Positions 24,083-32,459 of a DNA stretch of 64,000 bases are shown here, in pieces. A program made the translations under genes and the position numbers. Below the pieces are notes generated by a model. It was not told the DNA's origin and ran no database searches. It saw only the letters and a list, made by a program, of their open reading frames with translations. Position 1 is the first letter of the stretch, and each line of letters opens with the position of its first letter. The stretch comes from an uncultured Robinsoniella sp. (lineage in GTDB: Bacteria > Bacillota > Clostridia > Lachnospirales > Lachnospiraceae), in assembly GCA_900540475.1 (NCBI GenBank), contig UQGG01000008.1, positions 136,173-200,172 of the forward strand, written 5' to 3'.

Positions 24083-25066
24083 TTACTGCCTCTTTTGGCA
24101 GGTATTTCTCTGTACAATATCAAAAGGCAGCGTGATATCCATATTTTCTTCTTCTCCATAGAGATTCAAGAACATATTCAGTGATTTGGTTACAAACTGC
24201 CGTATGGGCTGATGGATGGTGGTAAGGGGCGGCACTGCCCTTCCCGCTGCTGTGATATCATCAAATCCCAATACAGACACATCCTTTGGAACATCCACGC
24301 CGCATGCCTTTAGCGCAGCCATTGCCCCCACAGCCATCTCATCGCTGAATGCAAAAATTGCTGTGAATTCCCTTCCTGATTCTACCGCCTGTTTGGCAAG
24401 GCGGTACCCCATATCATAGGTCACTGAACCAAACAGCACCATACTGCTTTCATCAAAAGGTATATTTTTTTCTTCCATTGCCCGCTTTGCACCGGTCAGA
24501 CGCTGAAAGACAGAGCTGATAGATCTGTTGCGGTCAGACAGGAACAAAAGTTTTTCGTGCCCCAATCCCAGCAAATACCGGGTTCCTTCATATCCAGCCG
24601 CAAGATCATTGATGTGTACCATTCCCAGGCGCCTGTCAAGAGTTGCGCCGCCGCACATTACGGTCCTGATATTCTTTGATGCAATGTAATTCAGGATATC
24701 TTCGCTGATATTTTCATCCAGATAAATAACGCCCTCTATATTCATTTCGTTAAAATACTGTTTGTAATCGTCTTTCCCCTCTAAGATCGGAATAAAAACC
24801 ACACGATAATCGTATCTCGGCATCTGATCTACAATCTCCCGCATCACTTCCGAAAAAAACTCAAGAGGAAACTCGGGAATTAAAACTGCAATTACACCGC
24901 AATTGCGATGACGCCTCCCTTTATGCTCATACCCAAGCTGGTCAGCAGCATCTTCAATCTTTCTAGCCAGCTCCGTACTCACCACTTTTCCCCCGCTGAA
25001 ATACCTGGATACCGTAGCCAGGGAAACACCTGCCTTTTTTGCTACATCTCTCGCTGTGAATGCCAT
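24083..25066 (-). CDS. LacI-family regulator of the GH4-PfkB operon
   Basis: 327 residues. The N-terminal HTH and hinge are at 1-about 55 (FTARDVAKKAGVSLATVSRYFSG). The periplasmic-binding-like effector domain covers about 60-325, with GVIAVLIPEFP, FIFAFSDEMAVGAMAAL-like and VLGFDDITAAGRAVPPLTTIHQP. The ATG has AGGAGG 6 bp upstream. It is the first gene of its operon and so probably autoregulated. Its promoter (25196-25223) is preceded by repeated TGTTTC words. The inducer is likely the sugar handled by the GH4 enzyme. Confidence 0.95.
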   Translation of the reverse strand: MAFTARDVAKKAGVSLATVSRYFSGGKVVSTELARKIEDAADQLGYEHKGRRHRNCGVIAVLIPEFPLEFFSEVMREIVDQMPRYDYRVVFIPILEGKDDYKQYFNEMNIEGVIYLDENISEDILNYIASKNIRTVMCGGATLDRRLGMVHINDLAAGYEGTRYLLGLGHEKLLFLSDRNRSISSVFQRLTGAKRAMEEKNIPFDESSMVLFGSVTYDMGYRLAKQAVESGREFTAIFAFSDEMAVGAMAALKACGVDVPKDVSVLGFDDITAAGRAVPPLTTIHQPIRQFVTKSLNMFLNLYGEEENMDITLPFDIVQRNTCQKRQ

Positions 25067-25143
25067 TTATATCCTCCTATTGTTTCCTTCTGTTACATCT
25101 AAACTGCTAAAAATATGTGTCCTTTAGTTTAATTGTTCTATTT

Positions 25144-25165
25144 GCTGTTTCCTTATAAAAACAGC
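25144..25165. promoter_or_regulatory. 7-bp inverted repeat in the LacI leader
   Basis: GCTGTTT and AAACAGC are separated by 8 bases, about 35 bp downstream of the LacI -10. It could be an operator for the LacI protein or a small leader hairpin. Confidence 0.4.
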
Positions 25166-25195
25166 TTCTATTCTTTTGATTTTGCTGTTAAGTTT

Positions 25196-25223
25196 ATTAT
25201 ATTCCAGTTGAATCAAAAGTCAA
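25196..25223 (-). promoter_or_regulatory. Sigma-A promoter of the LacI-GH4-PfkB operon
   Basis: On the minus strand TTGACT (25223-25218), a 16-bp spacer and TATAAT (25201-25196). Confidence 0.75.
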
Positions 25224-25226
25224 TCT

Positions 25227-25257
25227 TGTTTCATTTGTTTCCTATTTGTTTCCTATT
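25227..25257. promoter_or_regulatory. Three TGTTTC direct repeats just upstream of the LacI promoter
   Basis: TGTTTC occurs at 25227, 25236 and 25247, the last two as ATTTGTTTCCTATT units 11 bp apart. They lie between the -35 of the LacI promoter and the divergent gene at 25429 and may be regulator sites. Confidence 0.4.
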
Positions 25258-25428
25258 TTTCATTATTTATCAATATCATCCAATGAAGCTCCCCTTTTTA
25301 TAAAACCCTTTTCATTCTCCCTACTATCCTATATAATAGCGGTAATAATAAAAAACAGCCCATCACACTCCAATGTCTCATCCTGCTGAGCAAATCAGCT
25401 TTGCGGCAATGGATGAAAGGAACACCTC

Positions 25429-26559
25429 ATGACCAAAATAAGTATTACACAGACCCCTTCTTATGACCAGCCTCTTGTAAATAAAGCGGTACAAGAACAT
25501 CTGGAACGTTTTAACCTTCTTGCAAAGCTCTCATCGGATACAAAAGTTTTGATAAAACCAAACCTTCTAATGAAGAGGACCCCCGGAGAATTTACCACCA
25601 CTCATCCTTCCATCGTGGAAGCTGTGATTATATGGCTGAAAGCAAATGGTATCACCAAAATTACAGTTGCTGACAGCCCTGGCGGACCCTATACGGTTTC
25701 CGCTTTAAAAGGAATCTATCACGCTTCTGGCATGACTGATGTATGCCAACGGCATAACGTTACCCTGAATATGGATACTTCTTCCCGGAATTTAGACAAC
25801 AAAAAAGGGAAACTGGTAAAACAGTTTCCCATAATCACACCTGTCTGCGATGCAGACTTTATTATTGATATCTGTAAATTAAAAACCCACGCAATGACCG
25901 GTTTAAGCGGAGCTGTCAAAAATTTGTTCGGAACAATTCCCGGACTTACAAAGCCCGGCTATCATGCCAGATTCCCGGAAAAAGCCCCTTTTTGTTCCAT
26001 GCTGGTGGATCTCTGTGAAACCATCCGTCCGGACTTTATTCTGGTAGATGCCATACAGGCAATGGAAGGAAACGGACCTTCCGGGGGCACTATGAGAGAG
26101 ACGGGACTTATTCTGGCATCCGACAATCCCTATGAACTGGACTACTGCCTGTGTAAAATCATCGGCGTTAACCCAAAAAGCATACTTACCGTAAAGGAAT
26201 CCATTTCCCGGGGGCTGTGCTGCGGTGATCTTGACCGGCTTAACCTGATAGGGGAATTACCCATTCTTGAACCTTTTCGGGTTCCCCGGGAGTCATCCCT
26301 GGATTTTACAACGTTTTTACCTCCGCTGATCCGCCGTCCGGTTCGTGCTTTCGTATTTCATTACCTCTCATCCAAACCGGTAATCCTGAGTGCCAAGTGT
26401 ATCGGCTGCGGCAAATGCGCGGAAAGCTGTCCGCAAAAGACGATTCAGATTGAATCTAAGAAAGCAAAAATCCTATATCGGAATTGTATCCGCTGTTACT
26501 GCTGCCACGAAATGTGCCCGGTAAAGGCTATTGATATACGCAAGGGGTTAGTACGATAG
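25429..26559 (+). CDS. DUF362 protein with C-terminal 2[4Fe-4S] domain
   Basis: 376 residues. The N-terminal DUF362 domain (about 1-300) has VLIKPNLLMKRTPGEFTTTHP and a central DADFIIDICKLKTHAMTGLSGAVKNLFG, both family marks. The C-terminal ferredoxin domain has CIGCGKCAESCP and CIRCYCCHEMCP, giving eight cysteines for two [4Fe-4S] clusters. The protein is cytoplasmic and of unknown function; such proteins are usually annotated as iron-sulphur proteins without a pathway. AAAGGAACACCTC precedes the ATG. It is transcribed alone, divergent from the LacI operon and convergent with nagB, only 18 bp away. Confidence 0.9.
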   Translation: MTKISITQTPSYDQPLVNKAVQEHLERFNLLAKLSSDTKVLIKPNLLMKRTPGEFTTTHPSIVEAVIIWLKANGITKITVADSPGGPYTVSALKGIYHASGMTDVCQRHNVTLNMDTSSRNLDNKKGKLVKQFPIITPVCDADFIIDICKLKTHAMTGLSGAVKNLFGTIPGLTKPGYHARFPEKAPFCSMLVDLCETIRPDFILVDAIQAMEGNGPSGGTMRETGLILASDNPYELDYCLCKIIGVNPKSILTVKESISRGLCCGDLDRLNLIGELPILEPFRVPRESSLDFTTFLPPLIRRPVRAFVFHYLSSKPVILSAKCIGCGKCAESCPQKTIQIESKKAKILYRNCIRCYCCHEMCPVKAIDIRKGLVR

Positions 26560-26577
26560 CATTTTTATATTACTTGC

Positions 26578-27315
26578 TCAAATTCGGCCTGCGATCTTCT
26601 GTGCTGCAGCTTCATCCAAAAGAATCTCACAATTCGGGTGCAGCTGCACAACAGACGCCGGAATATCTGTAGTAACCGGCCCGAGTACTGCCTTCTCAAT
26701 AATGTCTGCTTTGCTCTCACCTTTTGCAATTAAAACAATTTTACGGGTCTGCATAATGTTTACAATCCCTCTGGTCAATCCGCCCAGGGGATAATCCGGC
26801 GCCACATTTGTTTCCCTCCGTACCCGTTCTTCAAATACCGGGTCCATAGGTGAGACCCAGGTCTGACGTTCAAAAGGCGTTCCCGGTTGATTAATCCCGA
26901 TATGTCCATTCCAGCCAATGCCAAGCATCTGCAGGTCTGCTCCGCCCCGTTGCTTGATCCTCTCTTCAAAAAATCGGCATTCCTGATCAAAATCATTAGA
27001 AAAAGTAGGCGGCATAATAAAATTCTCATCAGGGATGTTCAGATTCTTTACCAGCTGTTCATAAATCATCGTATAACAACTTCCCGGATAAGCGCGGTCC
27101 AGGTTCGTCAGCTCATCTACATTAAAAACGGTTACACCAGATGTATCAAAAGGATAATTTTTATAGATATCGCTGACAATCTGATGCATATTTTTTGTCG
27201 TTTGTCCCGTGGATAAACCAATTACTGCATTTGGCTTTGTTACCATCTCTCCAATGATTCTCCAGGCAGCTGCCACATCAAAATCATGTTCTGTCTTCAT
27301 TATTGTTATTTTCAT
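26578..27315 (-). CDS. nagB: Glucosamine-6-phosphate deaminase
   Basis: 245 residues, normal NagB length. It converts glucosamine-6-phosphate to fructose-6-phosphate and ammonia in the cytoplasm. Signature segments: IGLSTGQTTKNMHQ, VFNVDELTNL with the catalytic Asp, and MLGIGWNGHIGINQPGTPF with the catalytic His. It is the last gene of the 13-gene operon, 21 bp after the GH9 gene. The ribosome binding site AAAGGA is rather far from the first ATG (about 13 bp). An internal ATG at 27300 is possible, but the first fits the family alignment better. Its place suggests that the operon's substrate yields an amino sugar. Confidence 0.95.
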   Translation of the reverse strand: MKITIMKTEHDFDVAAAWRIIGEMVTKPNAVIGLSTGQTTKNMHQIVSDIYKNYPFDTSGVTVFNVDELTNLDRAYPGSCYTMIYEQLVKNLNIPDENFIMPPTFSNDFDQECRFFEERIKQRGGADLQMLGIGWNGHIGINQPGTPFERQTWVSPMDPVFEERVRRETNVAPDYPLGGLTRGIVNIMQTRKIVLIAKGESKADIIEKAVLGPVTTDIPASVVQLHPNCEILLDEAAAQKIAGRI

Positions 27316-27336
27316 CTCAATTATTATTTCCTTTCA

Positions 27337-29721
27337 CTAATTACAGTTTTTTCCACCTGCATAATCTGCAGCAAGCCAGAGCCAGCGGCACGCAGATGAG
27401 GTCCACACTTCGCGGTATGTGGCATTATTTCCCTGGGGCCAGTATGGAACATCTTCATTGTCTAAGGTTTCAATTCCCACTGGAAGTTCTCCCACACATT
27501 CTCCCGGAAAAATGGCATACTGTGCCGGATATCGGCTGCCAGCGCCGTACATAAGGGAGTGTCCAAAGGGATTTTTTCCAAATATCCAGTAAAGCTGCTC
27601 TCTGCCCATCTGGAGCAGTTCTTCATCCTGCAGATAATGCCCCAAAAGAGATGCTGCCTTACCCTCAGACAGCATAACAACTGTATTTCCCCGAAAGGAA
27701 AACCAGATTGGAAAATTCCGGATTACATAGTCTTTTCCGATTAGTGCTCCATTTTTTAACTGCTCTTTATAGTTTTCTCTTTCTTCCTCATAGTTACAGG
27801 TAACATGCAGATATTGGAATACCTCGCTATTCTTATACTCATCCATTTTATGTACTCCGGCCGGAAGCATCCCATAAGGTGCCGTATTTGCCGCAATCGC
27901 CTTCAGGTACCCTGCATAGCGCTTCATAGCATCTACCCATAGACTTTTCTTCGGTGCATCCGGCTGGGTCTCGCAAATACTGACAAACGCCTGCATGAAT
28001 TGCTGTACCCGGGATTGATGATTAAAATGTACAATCATCTTATGGCTTTCATCACGATAGAAAAATCCGCTGATCCTAATGCCGGCCTTTCCTGTTTCCT
28101 GGCACTCCATCAATTTGTCGCACCAGTACTCCGCCTTTTTTGCATAACCTTCGTCACTGGTGGCTGCGTACAAAGTGGAAGCTGCCCAAACAATAACCGC
28201 ACAGTGTTGTGATAAGCCTGAATTATATGTATGTTCAAACATCTGAACCATTTCCATACCGTGATCCCGAAACCTTTTTTCTGCAAATAAAAAATCTTCT
28301 TTTGCGGCCTCCAGACTTCCCCATGCCAATGGTTCATCCTCCTCCTTTAATTGCTGATATGCATATGCTTCTATTCCCGAGAACAGAAAATTTTCATAGG
28401 CATGATTATAAACACGGGTATTTACATCATCCATATCACCAATCAAACCATTAGTCCATCTGGTAGATCCTGCACTCGTAGCGCGGTATCCGTCACCAAA
28501 ACGGGTTCTTAAGATGAAATCCAGTCCCCAGCGTGCTTCTTCCAGAATCCGTTGGTATAATCTGGGACTTTTATCTTTGTATTTAGAGGCCACTTCCAGA
28601 AGTGCATGGACAATCTCACCGGTCTGCGCACTCTGCTGTGAAGCATCACCTGCATCATGCCATCCTCCTGCAAAGGGCATTTTTAATCCGTGGTGCTCTG
28701 CCACAATATCAAAATGACATGCCCCATGCTTTCCAGTAATCGGCATCCCGCACCTTTCTCCATACAGAAAATTCAAAACACGCCATACATTCTCTTCCAC
28801 GATATCATCACTGATCTCAAATACCGGACTCTTTACCCCGCCTGCCTGAAGATAGTAGCTGCCCTCCTCATAGACGGAACTAAAATCCAGTACCTGAAAA
28901 TCTCCTCTTTCATTCGATACCGTTTCCACAGTCCCCGTATAGACAGCTTTTCCCGTCCTTTCATCACAAACGGTAAATTCCGGCTCCATGATATTGGCTA
29001 CAGCTGTTTTCCTGCCTTCTATGAAATATCCGGCACTTGATAACACAATCCGGCTGCTGCCGCACTCCCAGCCCCATTCTTTCTCAGGATTCTCCACTTT
29101 TTCAATGCCAATATCTTTATAACTATATGTAAGCTCCGGCCCCATGGCTGTATCCTGTCCATTCAGAAAAGTATAAAAATACAGTTCTGTAACCCTGTCT
29201 CTTGGCAACATAGAGAATTCCCAGAAGCACTCATTCCACTGATTGTTATTCAAATCAAATACCGTAAACCCTTCCCTGCAGAAGCGATCCGGTATCTTTA
29301 CTGTACCATTGCTTTTAATACCCACATTCAGATGCACTATCTCGGATCCAGGCACCTGGGGTTTTACCCAGAAATGAAGACGGTTGTATTCACTCCAGTC
29401 TTCCTCTGGCAGTTCAAAATGCACTTCAGCCATACCAAAATTGCTGTAATCCCCGTCTGCCGGAGCTCCTTTGGGCCAGGTATCGCTCCGAACCGGCGCA
29501 GTGATACTTACATATTCCTCATTCTGCTCCATACCTATACGGAGCTTTCCTTTTTCCCCTGCCAGTGGAGCGCTTGCCTGTCCTCCACAGCTCCACAGCT
29601 CTTTTCTCTTCACAACCTTTTTTCCGGGAAAAGAGGCTTCCAGGGATTTTTCCCTGTGAAGAGGCAACATGGAATGAATATATAAAGATTCCTCAATTTC
29701 TCTTTTAAACGCATCTTTCAT
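27337..29721 (-). CDS. Cytoplasmic GH9 family glycoside hydrolase
   Basis: 794 residues. Residues 1-about 225 are beta-rich and may be a carbohydrate-binding or jelly-roll domain. About 228-305 form a CelD_N-like Ig domain (FTVCDERTGKAVYTGTV ... YYLQAGGVKSPVFEI). About 310-790 form the GH9 alpha-barrel with AGGWHDAGD (catalytic base Asp356/Asp359) and a C-terminal Glu near 771 in TYREVWTSS. There is no signal peptide or dockerin, so it is not a secreted cellulase; it must act on imported oligosaccharides. GH9 includes exo-glucosaminidases as well as cellulases, and the adjoining ROK kinase and NagB make an amino-sugar substrate plausible (inference). It overlaps the end of the ROK gene by 17 bp. 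Confidence 0.85.
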   Translation of the reverse strand: MKDAFKREIEESLYIHSMLPLHREKSLEASFPGKKVVKRKELWSCGGQASAPLAGEKGKLRIGMEQNEEYVSITAPVRSDTWPKGAPADGDYSNFGMAEVHFELPEEDWSEYNRLHFWVKPQVPGSEIVHLNVGIKSNGTVKIPDRFCREGFTVFDLNNNQWNECFWEFSMLPRDRVTELYFYTFLNGQDTAMGPELTYSYKDIGIEKVENPEKEWGWECGSSRIVLSSAGYFIEGRKTAVANIMEPEFTVCDERTGKAVYTGTVETVSNERGDFQVLDFSSVYEEGSYYLQAGGVKSPVFEISDDIVEENVWRVLNFLYGERCGMPITGKHGACHFDIVAEHHGLKMPFAGGWHDAGDASQQSAQTGEIVHALLEVASKYKDKSPRLYQRILEEARWGLDFILRTRFGDGYRATSAGSTRWTNGLIGDMDDVNTRVYNHAYENFLFSGIEAYAYQQLKEEDEPLAWGSLEAAKEDFLFAEKRFRDHGMEMVQMFEHTYNSGLSQHCAVIVWAASTLYAATSDEGYAKKAEYWCDKLMECQETGKAGIRISGFFYRDESHKMIVHFNHQSRVQQFMQAFVSICETQPDAPKKSLWVDAMKRYAGYLKAIAANTAPYGMLPAGVHKMDEYKNSEVFQYLHVTCNYEEERENYKEQLKNGALIGKDYVIRNFPIWFSFRGNTVVMLSEGKAASLLGHYLQDEELLQMGREQLYWIFGKNPFGHSLMYGAGSRYPAQYAIFPGECVGELPVGIETLDNEDVPYWPQGNNATYREVWTSSACRWLWLAADYAGGKNCN

Positions 29722-30661
29722 ATCGGCTTCTCCTATCCGTTAACTGCATCCCAAGTGAAGCGGCACCGATGAGACCTGCATTGGCTGGACTAAAACTGGA
29801 GAAAACAATTCCATTTGTCACTCCCCGCATCGTGCCTGGTTCCAGACGCATCTTCACTTTTTCCAAAAGCCACCCATCACCAATCACTCCTCCTCCAAGA
29901 ATGACGGTATCCGGATCACTGTATCTAACCAGATTCATAATCACACATGCCAACGTCTCTGCTGCATATTCGGTGATTTTTTTGCAGACAGCATCTCCCG
30001 CATCTGCTCTTTCAAAAAGCCGCACCACGTCTGCCCGTCCCTGCTCATTCAGCAGTTCATTCAGACCATAATGTTTTAACTGACCTGTAAATCCAATACC
30101 GGACACCACATTTTCCGCACAGCCTTTTCTGCCGCAGATACATGGTCTCTGGCTTTGAAGATCAACTACCATATGACCAATTTCACCGGCATTATGGTTT
30201 GCTCCCCGTATAATATGACCGCCCGTAACCACACCTGCCGCCAGGCCTGTCCCTATATTCAGATAAATAAAATCCAAGGTGCTTTTACCCTGCCCCAGCA
30301 TTAATTCCGCAGTAGTTGCACTTCTCACATCATTATCCACGGCACATGGCACATGGAGATTTGATTCCATAAGAGCCGCCATAGGTACTGGCGGTGCCGT
30401 TATTTCATGGCCCATAGCTACCCATTCACCTCTTTTATTATCTACAATTCCGACGATTCCAAGGCCTGCTGCTTTTATTTCTCCCTGAAACCCTATTGTT
30501 TCCTTATAATCTTCCAGATTTCCCAGAATGGCCTTTGTTGCTTCTTCCTGATCGTCAAACCCGGTAACGTATCGCTTACTGCTAAGGATTCTTCCGTTTT
30601 TATCCAGTTCTCCAATCAACATTTTGGTGCCGCCAAAGTCCAAACCTAAATATGTTTCCAC
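29705..30661 (-). CDS. ROK-family sugar kinase
   Basis: 318 residues without an N-terminal HTH, so a kinase rather than a NagC-type repressor. The ATP-binding start is YLGLDFGGTKM. The sugar-contact and zinc motif is GEIGHM ... CICGRKGCAENVVSG. GGGVIGDGW lies in the C-terminal lobe. It should phosphorylate glucose, N-acetylglucosamine or a related hexose. The start is GTG at 30661 with GAGGAGGGA 6 bp upstream. It lies between the MFS gene (84-bp gap) and GH9; with NagB downstream it may supply hexosamine-6-phosphate. Confidence 0.9.
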   Translation of the reverse strand: METYLGLDFGGTKMLIGELDKNGRILSSKRYVTGFDDQEEATKAILGNLEDYKETIGFQGEIKAAGLGIVGIVDNKRGEWVAMGHEITAPPVPMAALMESNLHVPCAVDNDVRSATTAELMLGQGKSTLDFIYLNIGTGLAAGVVTGGHIIRGANHNAGEIGHMVVDLQSQRPCICGRKGCAENVVSGIGFTGQLKHYGLNELLNEQGRADVVRLFERADAGDAVCKKITEYAAETLACVIMNLVRYSDPDTVILGGGVIGDGWLLEKVKMRLEPGTMRGVTNGIVFSSFSPANAGLIGAASLGMQLTDRRSRYERCV

Positions 30662-30744
30662 GTTCTGTCCCTCCTCATGTTCTTATTTTCTGCCATTGTT
30701 ATATCAATCCTCTCCGGTATATTTTCAGCACACCATTTCCAAAT

Positions 30745-32049
30745 TCAGCACAGGTCACCTTTTTTGCGCGGCAGCCTTATAAAACCATACATTACGGTTC
30801 CTACTCCGCACAGACTCTGGATAAGAAATAAAAAAGCAATACTTCTTCCCGTTCCTATATACACCTGCAGCTGCTCCTGAATCCAGGTTGCCGCCATTGC
30901 TCCCAGATATCCTACCAGGCTAGCTGCCGCTGCCGTTACTCCCAGATAAGTAGTGATACCTCTGGCTGGGGCATTAGCATACTGAAGATTGAGGCCCGCC
31001 ATTCCGGATGAGGCATTTCCCAAAGCTGCTGCGCAAATCAACACCATTGCTGCTATTCGGGCATCCGGCCTGACCAGAAACCACCCCAGACTGCAAAGAC
31101 TGGTCACCATCTGGGTCCCCAGAATAACAACTGCCCAGTCTGTATGATCCGCTACCTTTCCCCAGATCCAAATACCGCCAATTCCAATTATGGAACTGAT
31201 TACTCCCATGCCTAAAATCGAAGTATGACTCAGATGCAGCTCCTGAAGCTGGTAAGTTGCCAAAAACCCCATAGCAAATAGATTAGAAAAATAAGAAAGC
31301 ATATTATAAGTCAAAACCGAACGGTATTTTTTATCCTGAAATGGTCTGAACATATCCTTCAGGTTATATTCCTTCATTACCTGGTTTTCCGGCTCCTTCA
31401 TCCTGCACATCAAAAATACATCCACCAGTGATAGTACGATGCAGAATATATATACTGCCATATATCCTGTCCACGCCTGATCCTGCCCTATAAAATAATC
31501 CAACTGCATTCCCATCAGAAATGAAATCCCTGAATTCATAACCATTGTCATAATATCCTTTATGGCAAAATAGCGTCCACGCCTGCTTCGCGGTGCAATC
31601 TGCAGTGTCCATTGATTTAAAGCAGGCGTTACAAATCCGGCTGCCAGAAATGCTGCAAAATAAAGCAAAAATACAAAGTGCTGCCTTGCGTCCCGGGTTT
31701 GGAACAATACCGGGGCAAATACCGCAAACCCCACAGAAAAACGAAATCCAAAACAAATTGCTACGATGGAAAGCTTTCTATATCTCAATCTTTCGAAAAA
31801 AACCGGTGATATCATCTGTAACACACAACCTAATTGGGGGATAATGGCAATCCGTGCTACCATTGCCGGACTTGCTCCAAGATAGGCGAGATACCCCGCC
31901 ATAAAGTTTCCTGTGCTCAATGCCAGCATTACGCTTGCCATGGCACCCTGAATCCAAAGAATATTCCGGCTGCTTTGCATCTGATCCTCTTTTGGTGGCG
32001 CTGCCGGAAAAAACTGTTCTTTTAACTTCGAAGCTGCCGGAAAGCTCAT
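30745..32049 (-). CDS. MFS transporter
   Basis: 434 residues with about 12 membrane segments. The first is around 35-55 (IQGAMASVMLALSTGNFMAGYLAYLG), and the cytoplasmic loop after segment 2 reads ERLRYRKL. A basic central loop (around 200-225, RMKEPENQVMKEYNLKDMFRPFQ) separates the two halves. The subfamily is unclear: it could take up or export a sugar or keto-sugar. Its ATG overlaps the TAA of the VOC gene (TAATG), so translation is coupled. It gives the operon a second transporter besides the ABC importer. Confidence 0.87.
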   Translation of the reverse strand: MSFPAASKLKEQFFPAAPPKEDQMQSSRNILWIQGAMASVMLALSTGNFMAGYLAYLGASPAMVARIAIIPQLGCVLQMISPVFFERLRYRKLSIVAICFGFRFSVGFAVFAPVLFQTRDARQHFVFLLYFAAFLAAGFVTPALNQWTLQIAPRSRRGRYFAIKDIMTMVMNSGISFLMGMQLDYFIGQDQAWTGYMAVYIFCIVLSLVDVFLMCRMKEPENQVMKEYNLKDMFRPFQDKKYRSVLTYNMLSYFSNLFAMGFLATYQLQELHLSHTSILGMGVISSIIGIGGIWIWGKVADHTDWAVVILGTQMVTSLCSLGWFLVRPDARIAAMVLICAAALGNASSGMAGLNLQYANAPARGITTYLGVTAAAASLVGYLGAMAATWIQEQLQVYIGTGRSIAFLFLIQSLCGVGTVMYGFIRLPRKKGDLC

Positions 32050-32459
32050 TATGGCTCCTCAATTTCCTGTATAAACTCAATCTCTTCCCCGTCATAACCA
32101 ATAACGTAAGCAAACCACATATATACAGGCTTCGGTGTCGCTTCCAGAATATCAGCAAATGCAGGCTCCAGTTTGGGCTTTCCGCCAGCCGCTATTGCCC
32201 GCCTATAGCTTTCATGGATATTATCCGTATGCAGTGCTACATGAAGCCAGCTTCCTCCGGGCATTGTTTCTTCATCTGATCCTCCGTCGAAAACTTCTAT
32301 GCAGCTTCCGCCGCCGGTATCCATCATATATACTCTTTCCCCTTTTCCCCAGGTATGTTTAACTGTAAATCCCAACCCGTCCCGATAGAAACGGATTGTG
32401 TCATCAAAATGATGTGAAATCATACCTACATGATGTATTCCCCTTGCTCTGTTCTCCAT
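32049..32459 (-). CDS. VOC-superfamily (glyoxalase-fold) protein, single module
   Basis: 136 residues, one vicinal-oxygen-chelate module. The four metal-ligand positions are all filled: His10 (IHHVGM), Glu55 (CIEVFD), His73 (LHVALHT) and Glu128 (EIEFIQ). The fold serves in lyases, isomerases, epimerases and dioxygenases acting on enediol or keto substrates. The role here is unknown; isomerisation or epimerisation of a keto-sugar would fit the neighbours. It starts directly after the dehydrogenase stop codon, with GGAGG upstream. Confidence 0.85.
   Translation of the reverse strand: MENRARGIHHVGMISHHFDDTIRFYRDGLGFTVKHTWGKGERVYMMDTGGGSCIEVFDGGSDEETMPGGSWLHVALHTDNIHESYRRAIAAGGKPKLEPAFADILEATPKPVYMWFAYVIGYDGEEIEFIQEIEEP

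Noticed and set aside
26578..27315. Plain chitin or GlcNAc catabolism operon based on nagB
   Set aside because: There is no nagA, chitinase or GH20/GH84 nearby, and the redox genes are not explained by simple N-acetylglucosamine use.
27337..29721. Cellulosomal or secreted cellulase
   Set aside because: The GH9 protein has no signal peptide, dockerin or cohesin and sits in an importer operon, so an intracellular role fits better.
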